Assembly: GCA_029624815.1 (NCBI GenBank)
Contig: JARSSH010000030.1
Span: 24,677-88,676, forward strand
DNA from: Candidatus Competibacter sp.
Lineage (GTDB): Bacteria > Pseudomonadota > Gammaproteobacteria > Competibacterales > Competibacteraceae
DNA length: 64,000 nucleotides
Direction: 5' to 3'
Each line of letters starts with the position of its first letter. Position 1 is the stretch's first letter. The notes under the pieces were generated by a model. It was not told the DNA's origin, did not search any database, and saw only the letters and a list, made by a program, of their open reading frames with translations. The translations under genes and the position numbers were made by a program. This document shows, one piece after another, positions 56,735-64,000 of this stretch.

Positions 56735-59245
56735 TTACGCCATCGGCATTTCCGGCAGCGCCTGTAGCTTCCAGATCTCGGCGTTGTATTCCTGCATGGT
56801 GCGGTCAGTGGAGAATTTGCCGCTGAACGCCGTGTTGAGAATGCTCATCCGCGCCCACTTTTCCTGATCCTGATACGCCAGCGAGGCCTTCTGTTGGGCT
56901 TCCATGAAGCCGCGCAGGTCGGCGATGGTCAGCCACGGATCGTGCGGGCTGGTCAGCGAGTGCAGGATCGGGTCGAAGATGCCCTTTTCGAACTGGTTGA
57001 AATGGCCGCTTTCCAGCAGGTGCATGATCCGGGCGATATCGGCATCGGCGTTGATGATGGCGACCGGGTTGTAGTCCCGCCGCCGCTCTTCCACTTGCTG
57101 CGCCGTCAGGCCGAACAGGAAGAAATTCTCGTCGCCGACTTCCTCGCGGATTTCGATGTTGGCGCCGTCCAGGGTGCCGATGGTCACGGCGCCGTTCATC
57201 ATGAACTTCATGTTGCCGGTGCCCGACGCCTCCTTGCCGGCGGTGGAAATCTGCTCGGACAGATCGGTGCCGGGGCAAATGATCTCCATCGCGGTGACCC
57301 GATAGTTGGGCAGGAAAGCCAGCTTCAGCTTGTCGCCGACCTCGGGGTCGTTGTTGATGACCTTGGCGACGTTGTTGGTCAGCTTGATGATCTGCTTGGC
57401 CATGTAGTAGCCGGGCGCCGCCTTGCCGCCGATCAGCACGCAGCGCGGGGTCCAGTTGGCGGTATCGCCGCGCTTGATGCGGTCGTACAGGTGGATGACG
57501 TGCAGCAGGTTCAGCAACTGGCGCTTGTACTCATGCATGCGCTTGACCTGTACGTCGAACATGGCCTTGGTGTTGAAGACCACGCCACAGTCGGCTTCGA
57601 CCAGACTGGCCAGACGGACCTTGTTGTCCTGCTTGATCCCCCGCCAGCGCGCCCGGAATTTGGGATCGTCGGCATACGGCGCCAGTTTGCGCAACTCGTC
57701 CAGCTTGGTGATCCAGCCGGGTCCGATGGCTTCGGTGATCAGCGCACTCATGCCGGGGTTGCAACTGGCCATCCAGCGCCGCTGGGTGACTCCGTTGGTC
57801 TTGTTGTTGAATTTCTCCGGCCACAATTCGTGGAAGTCGCGGAACAGCCCTTGCTGGAGTAGCTCCGAATGCAGCGCGGCCACGCCGTTGACCGAGATAC
57901 TGCCGACGATGGCCAGATAGGCCATGCGGATTTGCTGTTCGTAGCCTTCCTCGATCAGCGACATCCGACCCTGACGTTCGATGTCGCCGGGCCAGCGGCT
58001 GGCGACTTCGGCCAGGAAGCGGGCGTTGATTTCGTAAATGATGTCCAACAGCCGAGGTAACAGTTGCCGGAACATCCGCACCGGCCAGCGTTCCAGCGCC
58101 TCGGGCAGCAGGGTGTGGTTGGTGTAGGCCATGGCCTTGCTGGTGATGCTCCAGGCCGCGTCCCAGCCCAGATCGTGCTCGTCCATCAGCAGGCGCATCA
58201 GTTCCGCCACCGCGATGGTGGGGTGGGTGTCGTTGAGCTGGAAACAGTTCTTTGCGGCGAACTGACTGAAATCCTCGCCATTGACCCGTACCCATTGCCG
58301 AATCACGTCCTGCAGGCTGGCGGAGGCCAGGAAGTACTGCTGGCGCAGCCGCAACTCCTTGCCGCTCTCGGTGGCGTCGTTGGGGTAGAGCACCATGGTG
58401 ATGTTTTCCGCCAGGTTCTTGGCGCCCACGGCGTCGGTGTAACTGCCGGCATTGAAATCTTCCAGATCGAATTCATCGGTGGCGGCCGAGGACCACAGCC
58501 GCAGGGTGTTGACCGTGCCGTTTTGGTAGCCGGGGATCGGAAAATCGTAGGGTACGGCCAGCACGTCGTGGGTATCCAGCCAGCGCCAACCCATGTCGCC
58601 GTTGGCTTTCATGAAGCCTTCGGTGCGCCCGCCGAACTTGATCCGCTGCGTGTACTCGGGTCGCTCCAGATCCCACAGGGTGCCGCTGCGCAGCCAATGA
58701 TCGGGTTCCTCGACCTGATAGCCGTTTTCGATGCGCTGGCGGAACATGCCGTAGGCGTAGCGGAGGCCGTAGCCGATCACCGGCAGTCGCAGAGTGGCGC
58801 AGCTATCCATGAAGCAGGCCGCCAGTCGCCCCAGACCGCCATTGCCCAGACCGGCGTCGTTCTCGCATTCGGCCAATTCCTCCAGGGTCAGCCCCATGTC
58901 GTACAGCGCTTTGTTGACCGGTTCGGAGACGCCCAGATTGAGCATGGCGTTGCCCAGCGCCCGGCCCATCAGAAATTCCAGGGACAGGTAATAGGCCCGG
59001 CGCACGCCACCGTCCGCCTCGTAGGCATAGCGGGTGTTCTTCCAGCGCTCCCACAGTCGGTCGCGCAGGGTCAGCACCAGGGCTTCGTACATGTAGTAGG
59101 TGTATTTGGTATGCCGGTCGCGGCCCAGGGTGTGGCTGAAGTAGTGTCGGAAGTCGGCGGCGATGCTTTTGGCGTCCATGCCCAAAGGCGGCAGTTCCGT
59201 CAGCCAGGATGCTGGCGTGCTTCTTTCTACGGTTTGGATCGTCAT
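56735..59245 (-). CDS. glgP: glycogen/starch/maltodextrin phosphorylase
   Basis: 836 residues, near the E. coli length (815). It releases glucose-1-phosphate from glycogen. The PLP-lysine segment EASGTGNMKFMMNG and the active-site strand VIGYGLRYAYGMFRQRIENG are intact, as is NNKTNGVTQRRWM. No other glycogen gene is in the window. ATG at 59245 has no strong ribosome site. It points to storage polymer use by this organism. Confidence 0.95.
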   Translation of the reverse strand: MTIQTVERSTPASWLTELPPLGMDAKSIAADFRHYFSHTLGRDRHTKYTYYMYEALVLTLRDRLWERWKNTRYAYEADGGVRRAYYLSLEFLMGRALGNAMLNLGVSEPVNKALYDMGLTLEELAECENDAGLGNGGLGRLAACFMDSCATLRLPVIGYGLRYAYGMFRQRIENGYQVEEPDHWLRSGTLWDLERPEYTQRIKFGGRTEGFMKANGDMGWRWLDTHDVLAVPYDFPIPGYQNGTVNTLRLWSSAATDEFDLEDFNAGSYTDAVGAKNLAENITMVLYPNDATESGKELRLRQQYFLASASLQDVIRQWVRVNGEDFSQFAAKNCFQLNDTHPTIAVAELMRLLMDEHDLGWDAAWSITSKAMAYTNHTLLPEALERWPVRMFRQLLPRLLDIIYEINARFLAEVASRWPGDIERQGRMSLIEEGYEQQIRMAYLAIVGSISVNGVAALHSELLQQGLFRDFHELWPEKFNNKTNGVTQRRWMASCNPGMSALITEAIGPGWITKLDELRKLAPYADDPKFRARWRGIKQDNKVRLASLVEADCGVVFNTKAMFDVQVKRMHEYKRQLLNLLHVIHLYDRIKRGDTANWTPRCVLIGGKAAPGYYMAKQIIKLTNNVAKVINNDPEVGDKLKLAFLPNYRVTAMEIICPGTDLSEQISTAGKEASGTGNMKFMMNGAVTIGTLDGANIEIREEVGDENFFLFGLTAQQVEERRRDYNPVAIINADADIARIMHLLESGHFNQFEKGIFDPILHSLTSPHDPWLTIADLRGFMEAQQKASLAYQDQEKWARMSILNTAFSGKFSTDRTMQEYNAEIWKLQALPEMPMA

Positions 59246-59585
59246 GGCGGTAAAGTCCGTTGCATGTGCTTGTGGGATTGAAGCACCCGACGCCGGGCCG
59301 GATGGCGTCGGAGATGCTTGGATGGTTTGATTGACCGCATAACTTGCGGTTCGCGGTCCGTCGTTCGCTGAACGTCATAGAAACGATAGTCGGGCGATTT
59401 CCAATTGCAAGGCATGATCGATGCCGTCGGGGGAACATTGGAGGCGCTGGATTTCCGGCCATGGGCCGGCGTGGGCATGGCGGAGGATATTGGAAATTCT
59501 TGGGTACAATCGACGGCGGGTTGGCGGAACGGTTTCCGGGTGGACCGCTCGATCGAACCGGGGTGGACGGCGGCGGCGCGAACCG
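59246..59585. other. gene-free stretch upstream of glgP
   Basis: 340 bases between the glgP start and the end of the small unknown gene. It probably holds the glgP promoter. A TACAAT hexamer near 59504 on the plus strand has no good -35. I see no repeat, RNA or convincing gene. Confidence 0.4.
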
Positions 59586-59906
59586 CTACTCAACAAGGCA
59601 ATGGGCGGCTTGTTCGCGGGTATAGAAATGCCCGAACCGGATAAAGCCGGCGACGACGCTGGGTTTGATGGCGATAATATGACCGCGGGGGTTGCGGCCC
59701 AATACCAGATGGTCGGGCAGACCATCCAGGGCGTGGAAGGGGGCGGGAGTGCCGTCGGCCCAGCAGGAACAGTAGATCGCACCGGTTTCCCGATCCAGAA
59801 AACCGGGGATAAAACCGTAGTGCCGGTTGGCCGCGCTGACACCGCCGGTGCCCGCGAACGACTGGTTTTCGGCTTCCAACGTTTGCAAAGTCAGCGTCTG
59901 CGCCAT
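59586..59906 (-). CDS. hypothetical protein
   Basis: 106 residues, no family recognised. GAGG eight bases upstream supports the ATG at 59906 (MAQTLTLQTLEAENQ). Segments such as NRHYGFIPGFLDRETGAIYC and HALDGLPDHLVLGRNPRGHI look like a small folded domain, not a shadow frame. It is divergent from the glycosyltransferase gene, with a 218-base AT-rich spacer. Confidence 0.5.
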   Translation of the reverse strand: MAQTLTLQTLEAENQSFAGTGGVSAANRHYGFIPGFLDRETGAIYCSCWADGTPAPFHALDGLPDHLVLGRNPRGHIIAIKPSVVAGFIRFGHFYTREQAAHCLVE

Positions 59907-60124
59907 GATCATGCCCTCGCGCCTTGGCAATGGGGTAAGCCTGAAATCGTTTTGTATGAATAAGTGCATCAAAAAAACAACAATTTGTCCAGATGAGACA
60001 CCTTGTTGCGATTTTAGTCTAGAAGTTTTTTTCGAGACAGACAACTTAAATTGCAATCCTACCGTCGCCGGTTTGTCATCGCCGCATCGTTGCGGCGCCC
60101 GCCCCGGCTTGGAGAACGTTTTGC

Positions 60125-61225
60125 GTGATTAAAGCTCCTCATCTTTACGTCGCCCTTTCCAGCCATGGTTTCGGGCATTTAGCGCAAACGGGGCCGGTGC
60201 TGAACGCCCTGCGCCAGCGCTGTCCGGCGGTTCGTCTGACCGTGCAGAGCCTGTTGCCGGAGCCAGTCTTGCGCGGGCGAATCGCGGGCGAATTCGCGGT
60301 CGTGGCCGGCGCGGCCGATTTCGGCATGGTGATGGCGGATGCGCTGGACGTAAAACTTGACGATAGTTTGGCCGCGTATCGGGCTTTCCATGGAGAGTGG
60401 AAGGAACGGCTGGATTGGCAGGAGAGCGTGCTACGGCGGGCGGCGCCGGATCTGCTGCTGGCCGATATTCCCTATCTGAGTCTGGCGGCGGCGGCCCGCT
60501 TGGCGATTCCGGCGCTGGCGCTGTGTTCGCTGAACTGGGCGGATATCCTGCAAGGCTATGGCGCCGATGCCTCCGATTTGGCGGCGCTGCGCGCGCCGAT
60601 GTTGGCGGCCTACAATAGCGCCGCGGCGTTTCTCCAGCCGGCGCCCAGCATGCCAATGCCGGATTTGCACAATGCCCAGCCGATCGGTCCCATTGCCGCC
60701 CTGGGCCGGAACCGGCGGCCGGAGATCGACCGGCGGCTCGGCTTGCGCGGCGGCGAGACGCTGGTGTTGATGGGGCTGGGGGGCGTGAACCTGCGCCCGC
60801 CGCTGGAGACGTGGCCGGCGCTGGCGGACGTGTGCTGGCTGATTCCGCCGGACTGGGGCCAGGTGGCGCGGCCGGATGTGCGGAGTTGGGCGGTGTTGAG
60901 CGACTGCTCGATGCTGGATCTGATCCGCTCCTGCGACGTGTTGTTCACCAAGCCCGGCTACGGCGCCTTCGCCGAGGCGGCGTGCAACGCGACCCGAGTG
61001 CTCTACGTCGGGCGCGACGACTGGCCGGAAGAGCCGTGGCTGAGTCGCTGGCTGACGGAACGGGGCAACGCCATCGAGATCGACCGCCAGCGGCTGGCGA
61101 GCGGCGATTTGGCCGAACCCTTGCGGGCGCTGCTGGCGCAGCCTTCCAAACCGCCGGTGGCGCCGACCGGCGCGGTCGAGGCCGCCGGCTGGCTGGAGCG
61201 GTTGCTCTATCCGCGCGCGTCCTGA
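60125..61225 (+). CDS. glycosyltransferase-like protein (GT-B fold)
   Basis: 366 residues from a GTG. It opens LYVALSSHGFGHLAQTGPVL, like nucleotide-sugar GT-B enzymes (UDP-glycosyltransferase or MurG types), and has a C-terminal donor-site region with SCDVLFTKPGYGAFAEAACN. The Gly-rich early loop and the KPGYG segment support glycosyltransferase activity; the acceptor is unknown. Its last 19 bases overlap the convergent sirtuin gene. Confidence 0.75.
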   Translation: MIKAPHLYVALSSHGFGHLAQTGPVLNALRQRCPAVRLTVQSLLPEPVLRGRIAGEFAVVAGAADFGMVMADALDVKLDDSLAAYRAFHGEWKERLDWQESVLRRAAPDLLLADIPYLSLAAAARLAIPALALCSLNWADILQGYGADASDLAALRAPMLAAYNSAAAFLQPAPSMPMPDLHNAQPIGPIAALGRNRRPEIDRRLGLRGGETLVLMGLGGVNLRPPLETWPALADVCWLIPPDWGQVARPDVRSWAVLSDCSMLDLIRSCDVLFTKPGYGAFAEAACNATRVLYVGRDDWPEEPWLSRWLTERGNAIEIDRQRLASGDLAEPLRALLAQPSKPPVAPTGAVEAAGWLERLLYPRAS

Positions 61226-61983
61226 TACGCCGAGCGGATGGCCCGCATGCTGGCCGCCGCGCCCGAGCTGAGCTTGTGGTCCACGAAGCCGGTGACGTTG
61301 GTGTCGCTGGGGTTGATTTCCACTGTGGGGATACCTGCCTGGCTGGCTTGCACCAGGGGGCCGGCGATGTAGGGAAAGACGCTGGTGGTGCCGATGCTGA
61401 ACACCAGATCGAAACCTTGGTCCAGTTCCCGATAGAGATGCTGGAGGGCGTGCGACGGCAGCGTTTCGCCGAACAGCACCACTCGCGGTCGCACCAACGC
61501 GTGGCAGCGCGGGCAGGCGGGAGGAATGTCCAGTTGGCTGTAGTCGGCGACCGTGGCCGAGTAGTCGCAGCGGGTGCAGTACAGATCGTGGACATCGCCG
61601 TGCATTTCGATGAGATTGCGGCTGCCGGCGTCGCGGTGGAAGCCGTCGATGTTCTGGGTCAACACGCAGACCTCGAAGCGATCCTGTAGCTCGGCGATGA
61701 TGGCGTGCGCGTCGTTGAAGCGTGCGCCACGGCAGGAATTTTCGATCTGGTGCAGGTATTTCCAGGTGATATGCGGGGCGGCTTCGAGCATCGACCCGGA
61801 CAGGGCGGTTTCGATCGAGAAGTTCTCCTCGGTCAGTTCGTTGTTGTACAGCCCGCCGATGCCGCGATAAGTCGGCAGGCCGGAATCGGCGGAGATGCCG
61901 GCGCCGGTGATGAACAGCAGCCGGCGGGCTTGGCGCATTTCCGCGACGATGCGGGCGACGGTGGTGAAATCGGGATCGTTCAT
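61207..61983 (-). CDS. cobB: NAD-dependent protein deacylase (sirtuin)
   Basis: 258 residues. NAD loop GAGISADSGLPTYRG, TQNIDGFHRDAGS with the catalytic His nearby (EMHGDV), and a zinc site CTRC and CPRC. It removes acyl groups from lysines using NAD. The symbol follows the usual bacterial name; the acyl preference is not clear. It overlaps the upstream glycosyltransferase gene end and is divergent from the GT4 gene. Confidence 0.9.
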   Translation of the reverse strand: MNDPDFTTVARIVAEMRQARRLLFITGAGISADSGLPTYRGIGGLYNNELTEENFSIETALSGSMLEAAPHITWKYLHQIENSCRGARFNDAHAIIAELQDRFEVCVLTQNIDGFHRDAGSRNLIEMHGDVHDLYCTRCDYSATVADYSQLDIPPACPRCHALVRPRVVLFGETLPSHALQHLYRELDQGFDLVFSIGTTSVFPYIAGPLVQASQAGIPTVEINPSDTNVTGFVDHKLSSGAAASMRAIRSAYQDARG

Positions 61984-62015
61984 GGCGCGACCTCGCTGGG
62001 ACGGTTGGGGATCTC

Positions 62016-63182
62016 ATGAAAATTCTAATGCTTTCCGACGTGTATTTTCCGCGTGTGAATGGTGTATCCACGTCCATCCAGACCTTCCGGCGCGAGCTGC
62101 AACGATTGGGGCACGAAATCTGGGTGGTGGCGCCGGAGTACGGCCAGCCCGCCGAGGAGGAGGATGGGATCAGCCGGGTGCCGTCCCGCCGGGTGTTGTT
62201 CGATCCCGAAGACCGGATGATGCGGCCAGGACCGCTCGATCGACGCTTGCGGGCGCTGGACGGCGGGCGCTTCGATCTGGTGCATGTCCAGACCCCGTTC
62301 GTCGCCCACTACGCCGGTCTCCGGCTGGCGCGGCGCTGGAGCGTGCCTTGCGTCGAAACCTATCACACCTTTTTCGAAGAGTATCTGTTTCATTACCTGC
62401 CGGTGCTGCCGAAAAACGCTTGGCGAGCGGTCGCCCGGCTGTTCTCGCGCCGCCAGTGCAACCGTCTGGATGGACTGGTGGTGCCCTCGCGGGCGATGCG
62501 CGAGGCGCTCGAACGTTATGGCGTGCGTGCGGCCATGCGCGTGATTCCGACCGGTATGCCGCAGGACGCCTTTCGAGAAGGCGACGGGCAGGCTTTTCGC
62601 GCCCGCCACGGCATCGCCGCCAGTCAGCCGACGCTGGTGTTCGTGGGTCGGGTGGCGTTCGAGAAGAACATCGAGTTCCTGCTGGATGTGGTCCGGGCGC
62701 TCAAGCAGACCCGCCATCCCGACATCGTGCTGATCGTCGCCGGAGAAGGGCCGGCCGAAGGACGCCTGCATCGTTTGGCGGGCGAACTTGGTGTGCGAGA
62801 CAACCTGCGGTTCGTGGGTTATCTGGCGCGCGGGGCCGATCTGGCGAGCTGCTATCGGGCCGGCGATGTCTTCGTATTCGCCTCGCGCACCGAAACCCAG
62901 GGCTTGGTCTTGCTGGAGGCCATGAGTTTGGGGGTGCCGGTGGTGTCCACCGCCGTCATGGGCACCCGGGATATTCTGGAGGCAGGCAAGGGCGCGCTGG
63001 TGGCGGCGGAGGAGGTGGCGGACTTCGCCGCCCAGGTGCGCCGCTTGCTGGACGATGCCGCGCTGCGCCGGCGACTGGGCCAGGAGGGGCGGGAATACGC
63101 CCGGCATTGGGCGGCGGACGGTCCGGCCCAGGCGCTGCTGGCGTTTTACGAACAAATCCGGGCTGGCCGTGCCCCGGTTTGA
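62016..63182 (+). CDS. family 4 glycosyltransferase
   Basis: 388 residues of the GT4 (GT-B) family. N-terminal domain opens MKILMLSDVYFPRVNGVSTS; the donor domain has FVGRVAFEKNIEFLLDVVRA, IVAGEGPAEGRL and ASRTETQGLVLLEAMSLGVP. Such enzymes make glycolipids, exopolysaccharide or mannosides; the opening resembles diacylglycerol or mannosyl transferases. It starts 32 bases from the divergent sirtuin gene. Confidence 0.9.
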   Translation: MKILMLSDVYFPRVNGVSTSIQTFRRELQRLGHEIWVVAPEYGQPAEEEDGISRVPSRRVLFDPEDRMMRPGPLDRRLRALDGGRFDLVHVQTPFVAHYAGLRLARRWSVPCVETYHTFFEEYLFHYLPVLPKNAWRAVARLFSRRQCNRLDGLVVPSRAMREALERYGVRAAMRVIPTGMPQDAFREGDGQAFRARHGIAASQPTLVFVGRVAFEKNIEFLLDVVRALKQTRHPDIVLIVAGEGPAEGRLHRLAGELGVRDNLRFVGYLARGADLASCYRAGDVFVFASRTETQGLVLLEAMSLGVPVVSTAVMGTRDILEAGKGALVAAEEVADFAAQVRRLLDDAALRRRLGQEGREYARHWAADGPAQALLAFYEQIRAGRAPV

Positions 63183-63236
63183 CGGCGGGTTGGGAGTCCA
63201 AATGCGTCGGCCGCTTGCGATTTGGGGCGTGGTGGA

Positions 63237-64000
63237 TCAGCCGTTCAGCAAGCCGTAGAGTGCTTCGAACTCACGGCTGAGTTTGTGCTTGGGATCGAGG
63301 TGGATCATCGGCTGGGCCTGGGCGTGCGACTCGCGGATTTTAACCGAGGCGGACAGAAACGCTTCCAATACCGGCAGTCCCTCGCCGCGCAGTTCCTCGA
63401 CCAGTCGCGTCGGCAGGTTGGCGCGGGCCTGGAAGTGGTTGACCACGATGCCTTCCACCCGCAGCGCGCGGTTGTGATCGGCCTGGATTTCGCGGACGCT
63501 GTCCATCAAGGTGTACAGGGCGCGGCGGGAGAAGTCGTCGCAATCGAAGGGAATCAGGCAAGTATCGGCGGCGATCAGCGCCGAGCGGGTGTAAAAATTC
63601 AAGGCCGGCGGGGTGTCGATGAAGATGTCGTCGAATTCTTGGAGGGTCTCCAGCGCCTCGCGCAGCTTGTACATCTTGTAGCGGGATTCCAGCTTGATCT
63701 GCAATTCCTCCAGCCGGGGATCGGACGGCAGGACGCCGAGGTTGGGGAAGGGGGCCGGTACGATGTAGGCCTCCGGTTTATCGGGAAATAGCTTGAAGGT
63801 CAGGATATCGTCGAAGAAGTGGGCCAGGGTTTTCTTCTGTTCGTCCAGGGCGTTGCCCAGCAGGTAGCGAGAGGCGTTGGCCTGCGGGTCCAGGTCCACC
63901 AGCAGAGTCCGTCGCCCGCGCGCCGCGCCGATGGCGGCCAGATTGCACGCGATGGTGGATTTGCCCACCCCCCCTTTCTGATTGAAGACAACTCGGCGCA
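63237..64000 (-). CDS. ParA-family ATPase, 5' end beyond the window
   Basis: About 254 codons are visible and the start lies past 64000. The deviant Walker A is FNQKGGVGKST at the window edge, with FDDIFIDTPPALNFYTRSAL as the switch region and a signature LLVDLDPQANAS. ParA ATPases position chromosomes, plasmids or protein clusters with a partner protein. No ParB-like gene lies downstream, so the partner, if any, is outside the window or absent. Confidence 0.9.
   Translation of the reverse strand, partial: RRVVFNQKGGVGKSTIACNLAAIGAARGRRTLLVDLDPQANASRYLLGNALDEQKKTLAHFFDDILTFKLFPDKPEAYIVPAPFPNLGVLPSDPRLEELQIKLESRYKMYKLREALETLQEFDDIFIDTPPALNFYTRSALIAADTCLIPFDCDDFSRRALYTLMDSVREIQADHNRALRVEGIVVNHFQARANLPTRLVEELRGEGLPVLEAFLSASVKIRESHAQAQPMIHLDPKHKLSREFEALYGLLNG

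Noticed and set aside
59421-59963. 180-codon plus-strand frame opposite the 106-residue protein
   Set aside because: No ribosome site and Gly/Arg-rich composition; the minus-strand frame has a better start and sequence.
60431-63280. Long frames overlapping the glycosyltransferase and sirtuin genes
   Set aside because: Antisense or offset shadows; no recognisable domains.

Overview
This is a GC-rich, gene-dense stretch of a bacterial chromosome. Gene content and order point to a gammaproteobacterium: rhlB, trxA and rho sit together, ssb lies beside a YajR-type transporter, a complete siaABCD signalling operon is present, and prlC, gor, ubiT and glgP have gammaproteobacterial forms. I cannot name the genus; a Competibacteraceae-like or other environmental lineage would fit, but that is a guess. 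No rRNA gene, normal tRNA gene or CRISPR array is visible.

Layout. 0.2-5 kb: a ribbon-helix-helix/PIN toxin-antitoxin pair and a solitary 1361-residue single-chain restriction-modification enzyme. 5.2-10.2 kb: remains of a leucine and ketone-body catabolic cluster (acetoacetate-CoA ligase, HMG-CoA lyase and the biotin-carrier tail of a 3-methylcrotonyl-CoA carboxylase alpha subunit). A transposase fragment has cut this cluster and an unrelated AAA ATPase gene interrupts it. 10.2-13.5 kb: an EamA transporter, then serC and serA. 13.5-21.4 kb: unknown coiled-coil and small proteins, a Nudix hydrolase, an orphan VWA protein, an AAA/PD-(D/E)XK protein, SohB, SSB and an MFS carrier. 21.7-26.1 kb: a translationally coupled histidine kinase, response regulator and cyclic-di-GMP enzyme. 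26.5-29.6 kb: a ferritin-feoA-feoB-feoC-like iron operon behind a Fur-box-like site. 29.6-34 kb: a repeat, a dead TnpB and a 1167-residue membrane protein of unknown function.

34.1-38.9 kb: a lipoprotein aminopeptidase and cca, then about 0.87 kb without a gene. That stretch carries a promoter, a structured RNA with its own terminator, a tRNA(Arg)-like RNA and several strong hairpins, and it leads into a slipin gene. This is the most unusual part of the window. Slipins and tRNA mimics both occur in bacterial RNA-repair (RtcB/Ro) loci, but no rtcB, rtcA or Ro gene is present here, so that link is an inference.

38.9-44.9 kb: ubiT, rho, trxA, rhlB, a gamma-glutamyltransferase and a HAD phosphatase. 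45-49.2 kb: siaABCD. 49.3-64 kb: oligopeptidase A, a GIDE-domain protein, LemA, a LysE exporter, a gamma-carbonic anhydrase, glutathione reductase, an M23 peptidase, glycogen phosphorylase, two glycosyltransferases, a sirtuin and a ParA ATPase cut by the window edge.

Two families of short non-coding mobile repeats are scattered through the window. One is a 150-bp element present three times, plus a 48-bp derivative. The other is a 119-148-bp element present twice. Together with the transposase fragment and TnpB remnant they show repeated small insertions in intergenic regions.
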